This document shows, in pieces, positions 57,028 through 64,000 of a stretch of DNA of 64,000 nt. The translations under genes were made by a program, and so were the position numbers. Source of the DNA: Anaerolineaceae bacterium (GTDB taxonomy: Bacteria; Chloroflexota; Anaerolineae; Promineifilales; Promineifilaceae). The notes below the pieces were generated by a model. That model did not search any database and had not been told where the DNA came from. It saw nothing but the letters and a program-made list of their open reading frames with translations. The stretch lies in assembly GCA_002699125.1 (NCBI GenBank), contig PABI01000086.1, positions 1 to 64,000 on the forward strand. Reading direction: 5' to 3'. Within the stretch, counting starts at the first letter, position 1. Every line of letters begins with the position of its first letter.

Positions 57028-58215
57028 ATGCGTATCATTTTGTATTTGGGGAAGGGGGGTGTTGGCAAGACGACGGTGGCGGCGGCAACGGCCGTTCGCA
57101 GCGCAGAACTAGGCTACAAAACCTTGGTCGCCAGCACCGACATCGCCCACAGTCTGGCCGATTCACTCAACGTGCCGTTAGCGGCGACCCCTGTTGAGGT
57201 TGCACCCAACCTTTGGGCGCAAGAGATCAGCGTGGTGGCCGATATTCACAACTATTGGGGCACGCTGCAAGAGTTTGTCTCCGGCATGTTGCGCGATGGT
57301 AATAAGGTCAACAACGTCGTCGCCGATGAGCTGTCGGCGTTTCCCGGCATGGATGAGATTGTCAGCCTGTTGCACATCAACAAGCAGGCCAAAGAGCGCA
57401 ACTTTGACCGGGTCATCATCGACGCCGCGCCGACGGGCGAGACCATTCGCCTGCTGACGATGCCGGACACGTTTCGCTGGTATGCCGGGCACCTGACCAG
57501 AGGGCGCAGCGGCGTGGTGAAAGCGTTACGGCCGTTTGCCGGACGACTGCTCCAGGGTCCCGCCGAAGTGCTGGAAGCGCTGGATAAGCTGGACAAAGCC
57601 ACGGGGGAACTGCGTGAGACCCTTAGCAATCCTGAAATCAGCAGCTACCGCGTCGTGCTGCAGCCGGAAAAAATGGTGGTACGCGAAGCGGAACGAGCCG
57701 TGAGCTATTTGGGCCTGTTCAACTACCCGGTAGACAGCATTATCATCAACCGCATCCTGCCGGAGTCGGAGGCTGAAGGGCCATTTTATGCCCAGCGCCG
57801 TGAGCTGCAAGCCAAATATTTGCAGATGATTGAGAATAACTTCAAGCCGCTGCCGCTGTGGCGTGCCCCATACTATGCTCATGAAGTGGTCGGCGTGGAA
57901 GCGCTTTCGCAGCTGGCCCACGACTGCTTTGGTGAGTCCGATCCGGGCGATGTGTTTTACAAGGGTGCTTTGCAGGAGATATTGGAGCAGGAAGACGGCC
58001 GTTACCTCCTTCGCCTGCCAATGCCCTTTGTAACCGGTGGTGATGTGAAGCTGCGCAAACGCGGCGATGAGATGTTCATCACCATCGGCAATTTCAAGCG
58101 CGAGATGATTTTGCCCACTGTCTTGGCCAAACGGCGCGCCGGTGGCGGCACGCTGCAAGATGGCGTACTGGAAATTAGCTTCCTTCCGCCTGAACCGGTG
58201 GCGGAAGCGGTTTAA
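57028..58215 (+). CDS. ArsA/GET3-family ATPase
   Basis: 395 residues. Deviant Walker A GKGGVGKTTVAAATAV, switch I STDIAHSLAD, and IIDAAPTGETIRLLTMPD match ArsA/Get3. The middle ends with FNYPVDSIIINRILPES, the A-loop-type segment. C-terminal about 90 residues form a beta domain (LRLPMPFVTGGDVKLRKRGDEMFITIGNFKREMILP), the alpha-crystallin-like extension common in ArsA-like proteins of phototrophs and Chloroflexota. Arsenite genes are absent, so a tail-anchored protein or other role is likelier. SD TTAGGAG. Confidence 0.9.
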   Translation: MRIILYLGKGGVGKTTVAAATAVRSAELGYKTLVASTDIAHSLADSLNVPLAATPVEVAPNLWAQEISVVADIHNYWGTLQEFVSGMLRDGNKVNNVVADELSAFPGMDEIVSLLHINKQAKERNFDRVIIDAAPTGETIRLLTMPDTFRWYAGHLTRGRSGVVKALRPFAGRLLQGPAEVLEALDKLDKATGELRETLSNPEISSYRVVLQPEKMVVREAERAVSYLGLFNYPVDSIIINRILPESEAEGPFYAQRRELQAKYLQMIENNFKPLPLWRAPYYAHEVVGVEALSQLAHDCFGESDPGDVFYKGALQEILEQEDGRYLLRLPMPFVTGGDVKLRKRGDEMFITIGNFKREMILPTVLAKRRAGGGTLQDGVLEISFLPPEPVAEAV

Positions 58216-58229
58216 GTAACTAAAGTGCC

Positions 58230-58324
58230 AAACCTGACAGGTTTTCGAGATGTGCATAAGTTAAGCTAATTTTGCACTGCGAAGATCCATTTTCGACTAA
58301 AATCTAATGCAAACCTGTCAGGTT
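58230..58324. repeat. AAACCTGACAGGTTT palindromic pair
   Basis: AAACCTGACAGGTTTT (58230-58245) and AAACCTGTCAGGTT (58311-58324). Each is palindromic by itself and the two are inverted to one another. Confidence 0.7.
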
Positions 58325-58333
58325 CTGGAAGCT

Positions 58334-58380
58334 AAAAAAGGCGTCCGTGGAAATTCCAGCGGACGCCTTTTTTGTTTTTT
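58334..58380. terminator. Terminator between converging genes
   Basis: AAAAAAGGCGTCCG, loop, CGGACGCCTTTTTTG then TTTTTT. The stem is GC-rich and perfect, and it serves the ArsA-like gene and possibly the facing gene. Confidence 0.85.
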
Positions 58381-58449
58381 CAGAACTTCTTATCGCTTAA
58401 AAATTTTGCAAATGCTGCGTACAGTTTATTTTGAATTGTTGAATATCGC

Positions 58450-59613
58450 TTAGTTTGCTGTAATCCCGACAGATCCGGCCGGAACAGAGACATCACCCAG
58501 ATTGGTCAGGCTGCCATCGGCGGCAATGTGGAAGGCGGTGACGGTGTTGCTGCCGCCGCTCAGCACGTACAGCGTTGCCCCGTCGCTGCTGATAATGGCA
58601 TCAATGGGGCTGCTGCCCTCACCGGTTTCGCCGGTACGGCCGTCGGCATCCAACAGTTCCAAACTAGCATTGGGGCTAATCTGGAAGCCAGAGACAGAGC
58701 TGCTGCCGGTGTTGGTGGTGTAAGCATATTTACCGTCTGGGGTTACGATGAGCCAGCAAGCGGCCGTTTGGTTAGTGGCAACGGTGCTGCTAATCACCTG
58801 TAATTGACCGTGGCTAAAGCCGTAGGAAGAAGCTGTACTGGCATTTTCTGCTCCGCCAAACGCTTCGCTGACAAGCAGCGCACCATCAGGGGTGAAGTCA
58901 AAGCCAAACGGTGTTGCTCCTTCAGAGGCGGTCACGACTGGTGCCGTAGCCTGGCCGGAACGACGCACGTCGTAGGTTAGAATCTGGTTGGTTGCTTTTT
59001 CGGTGACGACCAGCTGACGGCCGTCTGGTCTAAAGGAAACCTGGGCCGGACCAGGGGCATCGCCTACACCGCCGTTGCTGAGATGTTGGGTGGCGTACGG
59101 GATGGGAGACAGTTTGCCGTTTCGGTGCAGATAAAAACCGGTGATGTTGCCGCTGCCGCCGGCATTCAGGACATAAACCCAGTTGCCATGAACCGTCAGG
59201 CTGATGGGGCGCTCGCCGCCGGAGGCAACAGTGTCTGTCAGATGAAGATTATTGCCATCAGCCGCAAAGACAGAGATTTCGTTACTGCCGGCATTCACAG
59301 CGAACAGGTAACGGCCGTTGTCGCTCAAAACCAGTGCGCCCTGTGAACCAAGTCCGCCGCCGGTGCCCAAACCACCGGTCAAGTAAGACCCGGTTTCCGT
59401 TAGCGTACCGTCAGCCGCGCGATCAAACACCAGCACGGCATTGGCAGCGGCATCGTTGTTCATCACATAGACGGCATCAGCCCTGTGACCATCGGCAAAG
59501 ACCTGGCCGCTGCTGCCCAGAATAAGCAAGGCCAACAGCAAAAAGAGGGTAAAAAAGCGTGTTTTGTTGCGTGGTGCATAGGTTCGATTTGATAAAAATT
59601 GAGAAAGTTGCAT
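58450..59613 (-). CDS. Secreted beta-propeller lactonase-family protein
   Basis: 387 residues. Signal segment (FFTLFLLLALLILGSSGQVFA), then repeated blades (VYVMNNDAAANAVLVFDRAADGTL, LFAVNAGSNEISVFAADG, VLNAGGSGNITGFYLHRNGKL, AYTTNTGSSSVSGFQIS, LYVLSGGSNTVTAFHIAADGSL) of the seven-bladed 6-phosphogluconolactonase family. The secreted form makes a sugar-phosphate substrate doubtful; a binding or lactonase role outside the cell is more likely. ATG 59613 has GGAG nine bases upstream. Confidence 0.85.
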   Translation of the reverse strand: MQLSQFLSNRTYAPRNKTRFFTLFLLLALLILGSSGQVFADGHRADAVYVMNNDAAANAVLVFDRAADGTLTETGSYLTGGLGTGGGLGSQGALVLSDNGRYLFAVNAGSNEISVFAADGNNLHLTDTVASGGERPISLTVHGNWVYVLNAGGSGNITGFYLHRNGKLSPIPYATQHLSNGGVGDAPGPAQVSFRPDGRQLVVTEKATNQILTYDVRRSGQATAPVVTASEGATPFGFDFTPDGALLVSEAFGGAENASTASSYGFSHGQLQVISSTVATNQTAACWLIVTPDGKYAYTTNTGSSSVSGFQISPNASLELLDADGRTGETGEGSSPIDAIISSDGATLYVLSGGSNTVTAFHIAADGSLTNLGDVSVPAGSVGITAN

Positions 59614-60120
59614 GGTTTGCATCTCCTTTTATTTGTTGGGGAATCATTGCTTGATCCCCTAAGTTCTGAACCAACAAAACAACCATAAGGGGTAAGCATT
59701 ACCTGCGGATTTCATTTGAATTACGTTTAGGTTACGTAATTCTTAACATAGGGGGACAGGCCGATTTATTTTCTCTTCACGCAGGACTCATCTCTGATTT
59801 ATGGTGGATTTATGCGGTATTCATTTCAGTTGGCGGAACTGAATTGAGGCTGTCATGAATTGTCGCCGTCTGTTTTTTTCTTCTTGGTACTTTTTTCTCC
59901 TGTAAACCATCACTTCTGTGTCAAATGGAGAAGCAATATTTTTGGTAGATACATGAAATCCATACCTGCCGGTTTATATCCAGATACAAATTTCTGAAGC
60001 TTGCTCCTGCTAAAGTGTTGGTGGCTTGCAGCACGCGTATGCTCTTAATTTTGTTTGGGCAGTGGCTGGCTGTAGCCGAAACTTTTGGATGTGAAAATAA
60101 ATGCGTAAAGGAGTGAAAGT
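59614..60120. other. Gene-free 500-base divergent region
   Basis: Gap between two genes read away from each other. It has no convincing gene, and T-rich and AT-rich stretches occur near 59870-59900. TTACGTTTAGGTTACGTAATT at 59720-59745 contains a TTACGT direct repeat. AAGGAGTGAAAG directly precedes the fasciclin ATG. Nothing else stands out. Confidence 0.5.
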
Positions 60121-61050
60121 ATGAAAAAGAAAATAACTATAATCACTTTGTTGATTGGCCTGATTTTGGCCGGATTTAGCATGGCTCAACCAGCGGCCGC
60201 TCAGACCGAAACAGCGCAAACCGTCATGGACGTGATTCGCGGCGATGAGCAGTTGGAAGATTTTGAAACGCTGATTGATGCCATTGGCCTGGCCGACAAT
60301 CTTGAGCAGGATGGCCCTTTTACCATCTTTGCCCCGACAAATGCGGCATTGGCTAACCTGGAAGTGCAGGCCGCCAATTCCGAAGCAACGCTGACGGAAA
60401 TTGTGCTTTATCACGTGGTGAACGGCCGTTACAATGGTCCGGCCGTTGCCAACCGCAGTATGCTGCCCACGTTGATGGGTGAAGAAATGAGGGTCGATGT
60501 TCAGGCAGGTGAAATTAGCCTGAATGACGATGTTACAATCACTACAACAGATATGGAAGCAAGCAATGGCGTGGTTCACGTTGTAGATACCATCCTGCTG
60601 CCACCAGTGAACTCACTGCTTACAACAGACAGAGGTTCGCGGGTAGATACGTTGAATGAGGTGTTGGCCGAAGACGGCCGTTTCACCACCTTCCTTTCTC
60701 TGCTGGACAGCGCCAATTTAGACGTTGACCTGGACAATCCAGCCCAGACGTACACTATTTTTGCGCCGACCGACGCTGCCTTTGAAAAGCTGTCTGATGC
60801 GCAAATGAACAATCTGATGGCCGATCCCGAGGCATTGGAAACAATCCTCTCCTATCATCTGATTGGCGACATGCTGGGGATCAACCAGATTGCCACCGAT
60901 GATTACATTCCGACTTTGGAAGGACGGCCGTTAATCGTCACCACAAACAACAGCCAGCAGGTTTTCATTAATGGTGAACAGCTGGCCACCTTCAACATCG
61001 TGGCGGCTAACGGTGTTGTCCATGCGGTTGACTCTGTGTTGATGCCCTAA
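60121..61050 (+). CDS. Secreted protein with two fasciclin (FAS1) domains
   Basis: 309 residues. Signal peptide (ITIITLLIGLILAGFSMAQPAAAQ), FAS1 domain 1 (TVMDVIRGDEQLEDFETLIDAIGL, FTIFAPTNAALANLE, LYHVVNGRY, NGVVHVVDTILLP) and domain 2 (NEVLAEDGRFTTFLSLLDSANL, YTIFAPTDAAFEKL, LSYHLIGDM, ANGVVHAVDSVLMP). Each shows both FAS1 motifs (FAPTxxAF and the terminal YH...VHxVDxVL). Such proteins mediate cell-surface adhesion. A terminator follows. Confidence 0.93.
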   Translation: MKKKITIITLLIGLILAGFSMAQPAAAQTETAQTVMDVIRGDEQLEDFETLIDAIGLADNLEQDGPFTIFAPTNAALANLEVQAANSEATLTEIVLYHVVNGRYNGPAVANRSMLPTLMGEEMRVDVQAGEISLNDDVTITTTDMEASNGVVHVVDTILLPPVNSLLTTDRGSRVDTLNEVLAEDGRFTTFLSLLDSANLDVDLDNPAQTYTIFAPTDAAFEKLSDAQMNNLMADPEALETILSYHLIGDMLGINQIATDDYIPTLEGRPLIVTTNNSQQVFINGEQLATFNIVAANGVVHAVDSVLMP

Positions 61051-61085
61051 AAACTTCCTTAACATCAATCGAGTAGAATAAGTGA

Positions 61086-61127
61086 AATAGCTGGCCCGTG
61101 TCATTCCACATGGGCCAGCTATTTTTT
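61086..61127 (+). terminator. Terminator after the fasciclin gene
   Basis: AATAGCTGGCCC, loop, GGGCCAGCTATTTTTT: perfect 11-base stem with a T run. Confidence 0.88.
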
Positions 61128-61276
61128 GTGTAGAGAATGTGTAGGTTTCATAAAAGTCGGTTAAAAAGGCGGTAATAGTGCAACTCACCTCCAATGCCTC
61201 CGTAAAGCTGGCATAACGACTGGCCCAAGGAATCAACGAGGCCGGTCAATTTTCCAGAAGATAAGGAGAGTGAGAA

Positions 61277-61834
61277 ATGTCAAAAGAATCAATCCTCAAG
61301 GTCGAAGAAACACGCAAGCTTCAGCGCCGGCAGGCATTACCCGCTTACGGTGTCATTGGTATCGGCGTCGCTTTGCTGGTTGCCAACCTGTTTGGCTTCC
61401 CGCTGATTGAGGTGTTGTGGCCTGGTTTTGTGCTGGCGCCTGGCTTGATGCTGCTGTGGCCGGCTTACAACGCCACGCCGGAGCGTCCCAGTCGGTTTGG
61501 CTTTTTGGCCGTTCCCGGCGCAATGCTGCTCACGGTTGGCACGCTGCTGTTTATCATGAACCTGACCAACCATTTTGAGGCATGGGCATATAGCTGGCCG
61601 CTGGTCATTGCGTCTGTCGGTTGGGCGCTGATGTACATGCGGCGGCACGAGCCGGAGCATCGTGTGCACCACACCGGCTATAATTTTATGCGGGTGATGG
61701 TACTGTTGGCGATGGGTTTTGCTGTTTTCTTTGAGCTAATCATTTTTGGCAGCTTTAATCCGCTGCTGCCGCTGGGCGTGATCGCTTTTGGTGTCTATCT
61801 ACTCATGAAAGAGCGGCGGGCTGTGGGACAGTAA
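61277..61834 (+). CDS. Small polytopic membrane protein
   Basis: 185 residues with five or six TM segments (AYGVIGIGVALLVANLFG, VLWPGFVLAPGLMLLWPA, FLAVPGAMLLTVGTLLFIMN, WPLVIASVGWALMYM, VMVLLAMGFAVFFELIIFG, PLLPLGVIAFGVYLLM) and a charged N-terminus. The WPGFVLAPGL/LWPA pattern is like DUF5668/LiaF-type proteins that sense envelope stress; this is weak. SD AAGGAGAG. Followed by a repeat tract and a DUF4342 gene. Confidence 0.75.
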   Translation: MSKESILKVEETRKLQRRQALPAYGVIGIGVALLVANLFGFPLIEVLWPGFVLAPGLMLLWPAYNATPERPSRFGFLAVPGAMLLTVGTLLFIMNLTNHFEAWAYSWPLVIASVGWALMYMRRHEPEHRVHHTGYNFMRVMVLLAMGFAVFFELIIFGSFNPLLPLGVIAFGVYLLMKERRAVGQ

Positions 61835-61880
61835 TCAGTTTTCAGTAATATCGCGGGGCGACCGCTTCGCGTACAGTAAA
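61832..61880. repeat. CAGTAATCAGTTTTCAGTAA tract with a recurring 20-mer
   Basis: The CAGTAATCAG word matches 37383-37475. GGCGACCGCTTCGCGTACAG at 61857-61876 is identical to 38782-38801. Confidence 0.7.
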
Positions 61881-61904
61881 TCAGTTTATGAAGGAGCATT
61901 TTAG

Positions 61905-62276
61905 ATGGCTAAGAAAAAGAAAAAAGAAGAACAGGTAGAAGAAGTAGAAACGGCTGAAGAGGTCGTCATTGATGAAGAGGATTTGGCTGAAGAAGGCGAA
62001 ACCTGGACGGAAGAGTTTGTGGCAGCCGGTGAGGATTTGGTGAATATGGTGAAGGAGCTGGTGCATGAAACGGCCGTTCGCCGCGTCGTTGTCAAAAACG
62101 AGGAACGCAACATTCACATTTCTGTACCGCTGGCTGTAGGCGTGCCGGGCATTGTCTTTGGGATTCTGTGGGCACCGGTCGTTGCCGCCCTCAGTCTGGT
62201 GGCGGCCCTCATGGTGGACTGCACCATCACCGTCGAGCGCGTGGCCGAAAAAGAACCCACTACCGCAACTGAGTAA
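61905..62276 (+). CDS. DUF4342-containing protein
   Basis: 123 residues. Residues 1-45 are strongly charged (AKKKKKEEQVEEVETAEEVV, DEEDLAEEGETWTEEF). The rest has VNMVKELVHETAVRRVVVKNEERNIHISVPLAVGVPG followed by a TM (IVFGILWAPVVAALSLVAALM), the DUF4342 pattern. The function of this family is unknown. The start follows AAGGAG. The next gap holds a terminator-type hairpin. Confidence 0.75.
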   Translation: MAKKKKKEEQVEEVETAEEVVIDEEDLAEEGETWTEEFVAAGEDLVNMVKELVHETAVRRVVVKNEERNIHISVPLAVGVPGIVFGILWAPVVAALSLVAALMVDCTITVERVAEKEPTTATE

Positions 62277-62285
62277 GAAAGTTAA

Positions 62286-62356
62286 CCGCGGAGAGCGCAG
62301 AGGGCGCAGAGGCTCGTAAAAAAGTCTCTGCGTTCTCCGCGCCCTCCGCGGTTTTT
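62286..62356. terminator. CCGCGGAGAGCGCAGAGG hairpin between converging genes
   Basis: ACCGCGGAGAGCGCAGAGGG and CTCTGCGTTCTCCGCGCCCT with CCGCGGT pair into a long stem followed by TTTTTG. The arms contain the GCAGAGG word seen in other gaps. Confidence 0.8.
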
Positions 62357-62358
62357 GT

Positions 62359-63354
62359 TTATTGGCGCAACCGGTTCGCCAGCGCGGCTATTTCCTGGCG
62401 CAAAGCCACAATTTCTTGCGCTGATTTTTCGTCTTGAAACAGTTTCCAATGATGCTTGGTGTAGGCCAGATGGCTGCACTGCAAAAAGAAATGGGCCGCC
62501 CGGCGATTGGCCTGGAAGCCTTTGCTCAACAAAGTGGCTAACAAAAAAGCCACCCGCTTACGGCCGGAACTGGCAGTCGAAAATTGATTCACGGTAAGCG
62601 TGCCCAGCGCTACCTCTTCGGCCAAATATTGGCGCAGCCAGCGTCGCTCTTGCAGCACGGCCCAAAGAATAATGGCCAACACCAGCACAATTCCGCCCCA
62701 GTCAAACAGCAGCGCCAGCAAAATAAACCCATCTCCCAGCGTGACGGTGAAATTGTGCAGGAAGTGAAGGAAAACGGCCGTTGCCCACCCCAAAATTGGC
62801 AAAGCAAGCTGTATGTTTCTATTGGTGGAAAGCCGGGCAATGGCGATGCCCAATCCGGCAAAGCTGCTAAACAAGGCGTGATTCAGGCCAAAGATGATCG
62901 CACGCAAAACAATGTTGACGCCCCACGCCTCCATACCACCCTGGTTAAACGTCTCCACAAAGTAGTAAACATTTTCCACCATGGCAAAACCCATCCCCAC
63001 CATGGCACCATAAATGATGCCGTCCAGTGGACTGTCTATCTCGCTGCGCCAAAAAATGAAGATGGCCAGCAGTGCCACCCCTTTGATCGATTCTTCTACC
63101 GGGGGTCCAATCAGCCAGGGAGCCGTTGCCATGCCCAAATCGCTGCCCAACAGAACAAGCAGCGGGGCGCTGAGCAGTCGGTTGAAAAAAAGGGAGATTA
63201 AAATGCCAGGGACCGCTCCCCAAAAAAAGGCAGCTACCAGCAGCCACCACGGTTCTTTTTCATACCGATCGACCCAATAAATGATGCCGATATACAGCAC
63301 GGTAGGCACAGCGGCGGCCACAATGGAGAAGAGGAGCACGGCCGTTTCACTCAT
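62359..63354 (-). CDS. Second PrsW-family intramembrane protease
   Basis: 331 residues. Motifs: YWVDRYEKEPWWLL, PPVEESIKGVALLAIFIFWR (EE-x2-K), DSPLDGIIYGAMVGMGFAMVENVYYFVE, IFGLNHALFSSFAGLGIA and FLHFLHNFTV, a full PrsW active-site set, which the first PrsW copy shows only partly. The C-terminal 80 residues are cytoplasmic and basic (STASSGRKRVAFLLATLLSK). It begins three bases after queA, so the two are likely cotranscribed. Confidence 0.9.
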   Translation of the reverse strand: MSETAVLLFSIVAAAVPTVLYIGIIYWVDRYEKEPWWLLVAAFFWGAVPGILISLFFNRLLSAPLLVLLGSDLGMATAPWLIGPPVEESIKGVALLAIFIFWRSEIDSPLDGIIYGAMVGMGFAMVENVYYFVETFNQGGMEAWGVNIVLRAIIFGLNHALFSSFAGLGIAIARLSTNRNIQLALPILGWATAVFLHFLHNFTVTLGDGFILLALLFDWGGIVLVLAIILWAVLQERRWLRQYLAEEVALGTLTVNQFSTASSGRKRVAFLLATLLSKGFQANRRAAHFFLQCSHLAYTKHHWKLFQDEKSAQEIVALRQEIAALANRLRQ

Positions 63355-63357
63355 CGA

Positions 63358-64000
63358 CTATAAAATTAACATCGCATCGCCAAAAGAGAAGAAGCGATAT
63401 TTTTGGGCAACGGCCGTTTCATAAGCGCGCAGCATAAACTCACGTCCAACAAAGGCGGCCACCAGCATCAGCAGGCTGGAGTGGGGCAGATGAAAGTTAG
63501 TAATCATAGCGTCAACGGCGCGGAATTTATAACCAGGATAGATAAACAAATCGGTCGGAGCGGTGAAGGCGGCGACCGGCTTCCAGGGGCAAAAGCTGCT
63601 TGTCTCGCCGCTGGCGTCGCGCCGGCTGATGGTTTGCAGCGTGCCGTTGATGCCGGCGGAACGGAGTGCGGCCGTTTCCAGCGTGCGTACCGAAGTGGTG
63701 CCAACGGCAATCAGGCGGCCACCGGCCAGCTTAGCCTCGTTAATCCGTTTGGCGCTTTCCGGCGTCAGGCTGGCCCATTCGCTGTGGATGGTGTGCTGCG
63801 CCACCTGCTCCGCCTCGACCGGCTTGAAGGTATCTAGACCGACATGCAGCGTTACCGTCTCAAAAATAATGCCTTTTTCCCGCAGTGCCAGCAGCAAATC
63901 GCCGGTAAAGTGCAGCCCGGCGGTGGGTGCCGCTGCTGAACCGGCTGGACGGGAATAAACGGTCTGGTAACGTTCCGGTTCGTCTAAATGCTCATGAATG
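63358..64000 (-). CDS. queA: tRNA queuosine biosynthesis QueA (partial)
   Basis: The gene runs off the right edge; about 214 C-terminal residues are present. Motifs: [99 protein letters not shown], with [10 protein letters not shown] at the end. QueA moves the ribosyl part of SAM onto preQ1-tRNA. The visible part shows no breaks. Confidence 0.95.
   Translation of the reverse strand, partial: IHEHLDEPERYQTVYSRPAGSAAAPTAGLHFTGDLLLALREKGIIFETVTLHVGLDTFKPVEAEQVAQHTIHSEWASLTPESAKRINEAKLAGGRLIAVGTTSVRTLETAALRSAGINGTLQTISRRDASGETSSFCPWKPVAAFTAPTDLFIYPGYKFRAVDAMITNFHLPHSSLLMLVAAFVGREFMLRAYETAVAQKYRFFSFGDAMLIL

Larger units (their letters stand above)
1..64000. repeat. Highly iterated palindrome ACGGCCGT across the window
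   Basis: I count about 110 exact copies by eye, roughly one per 580 bases, where chance predicts about one. Examples: 985-992, 3746, 8694, 16253, 22880, 35353, 48295, 57089, 63409. It often extends to AACGGCCGTT. Most copies are inside genes and use all three frames, giving TAV, NGR/DGR and ERP/KRP in the proteins. Many single-base variants (GCGGCCGT, ACGGCCGC) also occur. Confidence 0.9.

Noticed and set aside
57028..58215. Arsenite efflux ATPase
   Set aside because: No arsB, arsR or arsC genes are near; the family has other roles.
57526..58257. 243-codon frame opposite the ArsA-like gene
   Set aside because: Shadow of a strong ATPase gene; amino-acid pattern is not protein-like.
1..64000. 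tRNA, rRNA, transposase, integrase or prophage genes
   Set aside because: None could be recognised on either strand.

Overview
The window is a bacterial chromosome segment, most likely from the phylum Chloroflexota (Anaerolineae-like). The evidence is a monocyclic carotenoid glycoside gene set, large secreted proteins that end in a YLPxVxK-type tail, a CarH/LitR-type B12 photoreceptor, and many Chloroflexota-typical housekeeping pairs such as ruvB next to a DUF2905 gene. The phylum call is inference, because no rRNA or tRNA gene is visible. Two genome-wide signatures stand out. The 8-bp palindrome ACGGCCGT occurs about 110 times by eye, mostly inside genes and in all three codon frames, like the HIP1 palindrome of cyanobacteria. 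Intergenic gaps are often filled with short iterated words arranged as long imperfect hairpins.

Layout. 1-8119: end of a secreted protein, then a seven-gene carotenoid operon on the minus strand (crtB, crtI, lycopene cyclase, cruF, a plsY-like gene, a cruG-like glycosyltransferase, a crtD-like desaturase) driven by a strong promoter at about 7976-8004. 8120-14464: tex, then a DtxR-type regulator with feoA-feoA-feoB-feoC for ferrous iron uptake. 14572-20174: a mutarotase-fold protein, an APH-like kinase and a GldA/GldF/GldG-like ABC system. 20346-25195: an orphan SMODS-associated NUDIX-like protein, secG, a peptide-binding protein and a secreted esterase. 25196-33279: a WecA/MraY-type transferase, upp, ruvB, DUF2905, a probable structured RNA, two CNNM/CorC-type proteins and an M32 carboxypeptidase. 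33528-36308: a carH/litR gene followed by a photolyase. Its promoter carries the same operator as the carotenoid operon, so light, B12, pigment and DNA repair appear to be one regulon.

36379-46834 (minus strand) is the most remarkable region. It encodes a complete ubiquitin-like conjugation set: a ubiquitin-like protein ending in Gly, an E1 with a zinc ribbon, an E2 with HPN and an active-site Cys, two JAMM (JAB/Rpn11-type) peptidases of which one is membrane-anchored, and two small RING-like zinc proteins. It is led by a dynamin-like GTPase, an unknown protein and a membrane PH-like protein. A short PLTIT peptide recurs in the unknown protein and a RING-like protein, hinting at physical coupling.

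47186-64000: a GNAT acetyltransferase, two giant secreted proteins (tandem-95 adhesin and beta-helix protein), a PrsW / membrane protein / S1C protease operon, an ArsA-type ATPase, a secreted beta-propeller lactonase-like protein, a two-domain fasciclin protein, small membrane proteins, a second PrsW and a queA gene cut by the window edge. No CRISPR array, transposase, tRNA or rRNA was seen.
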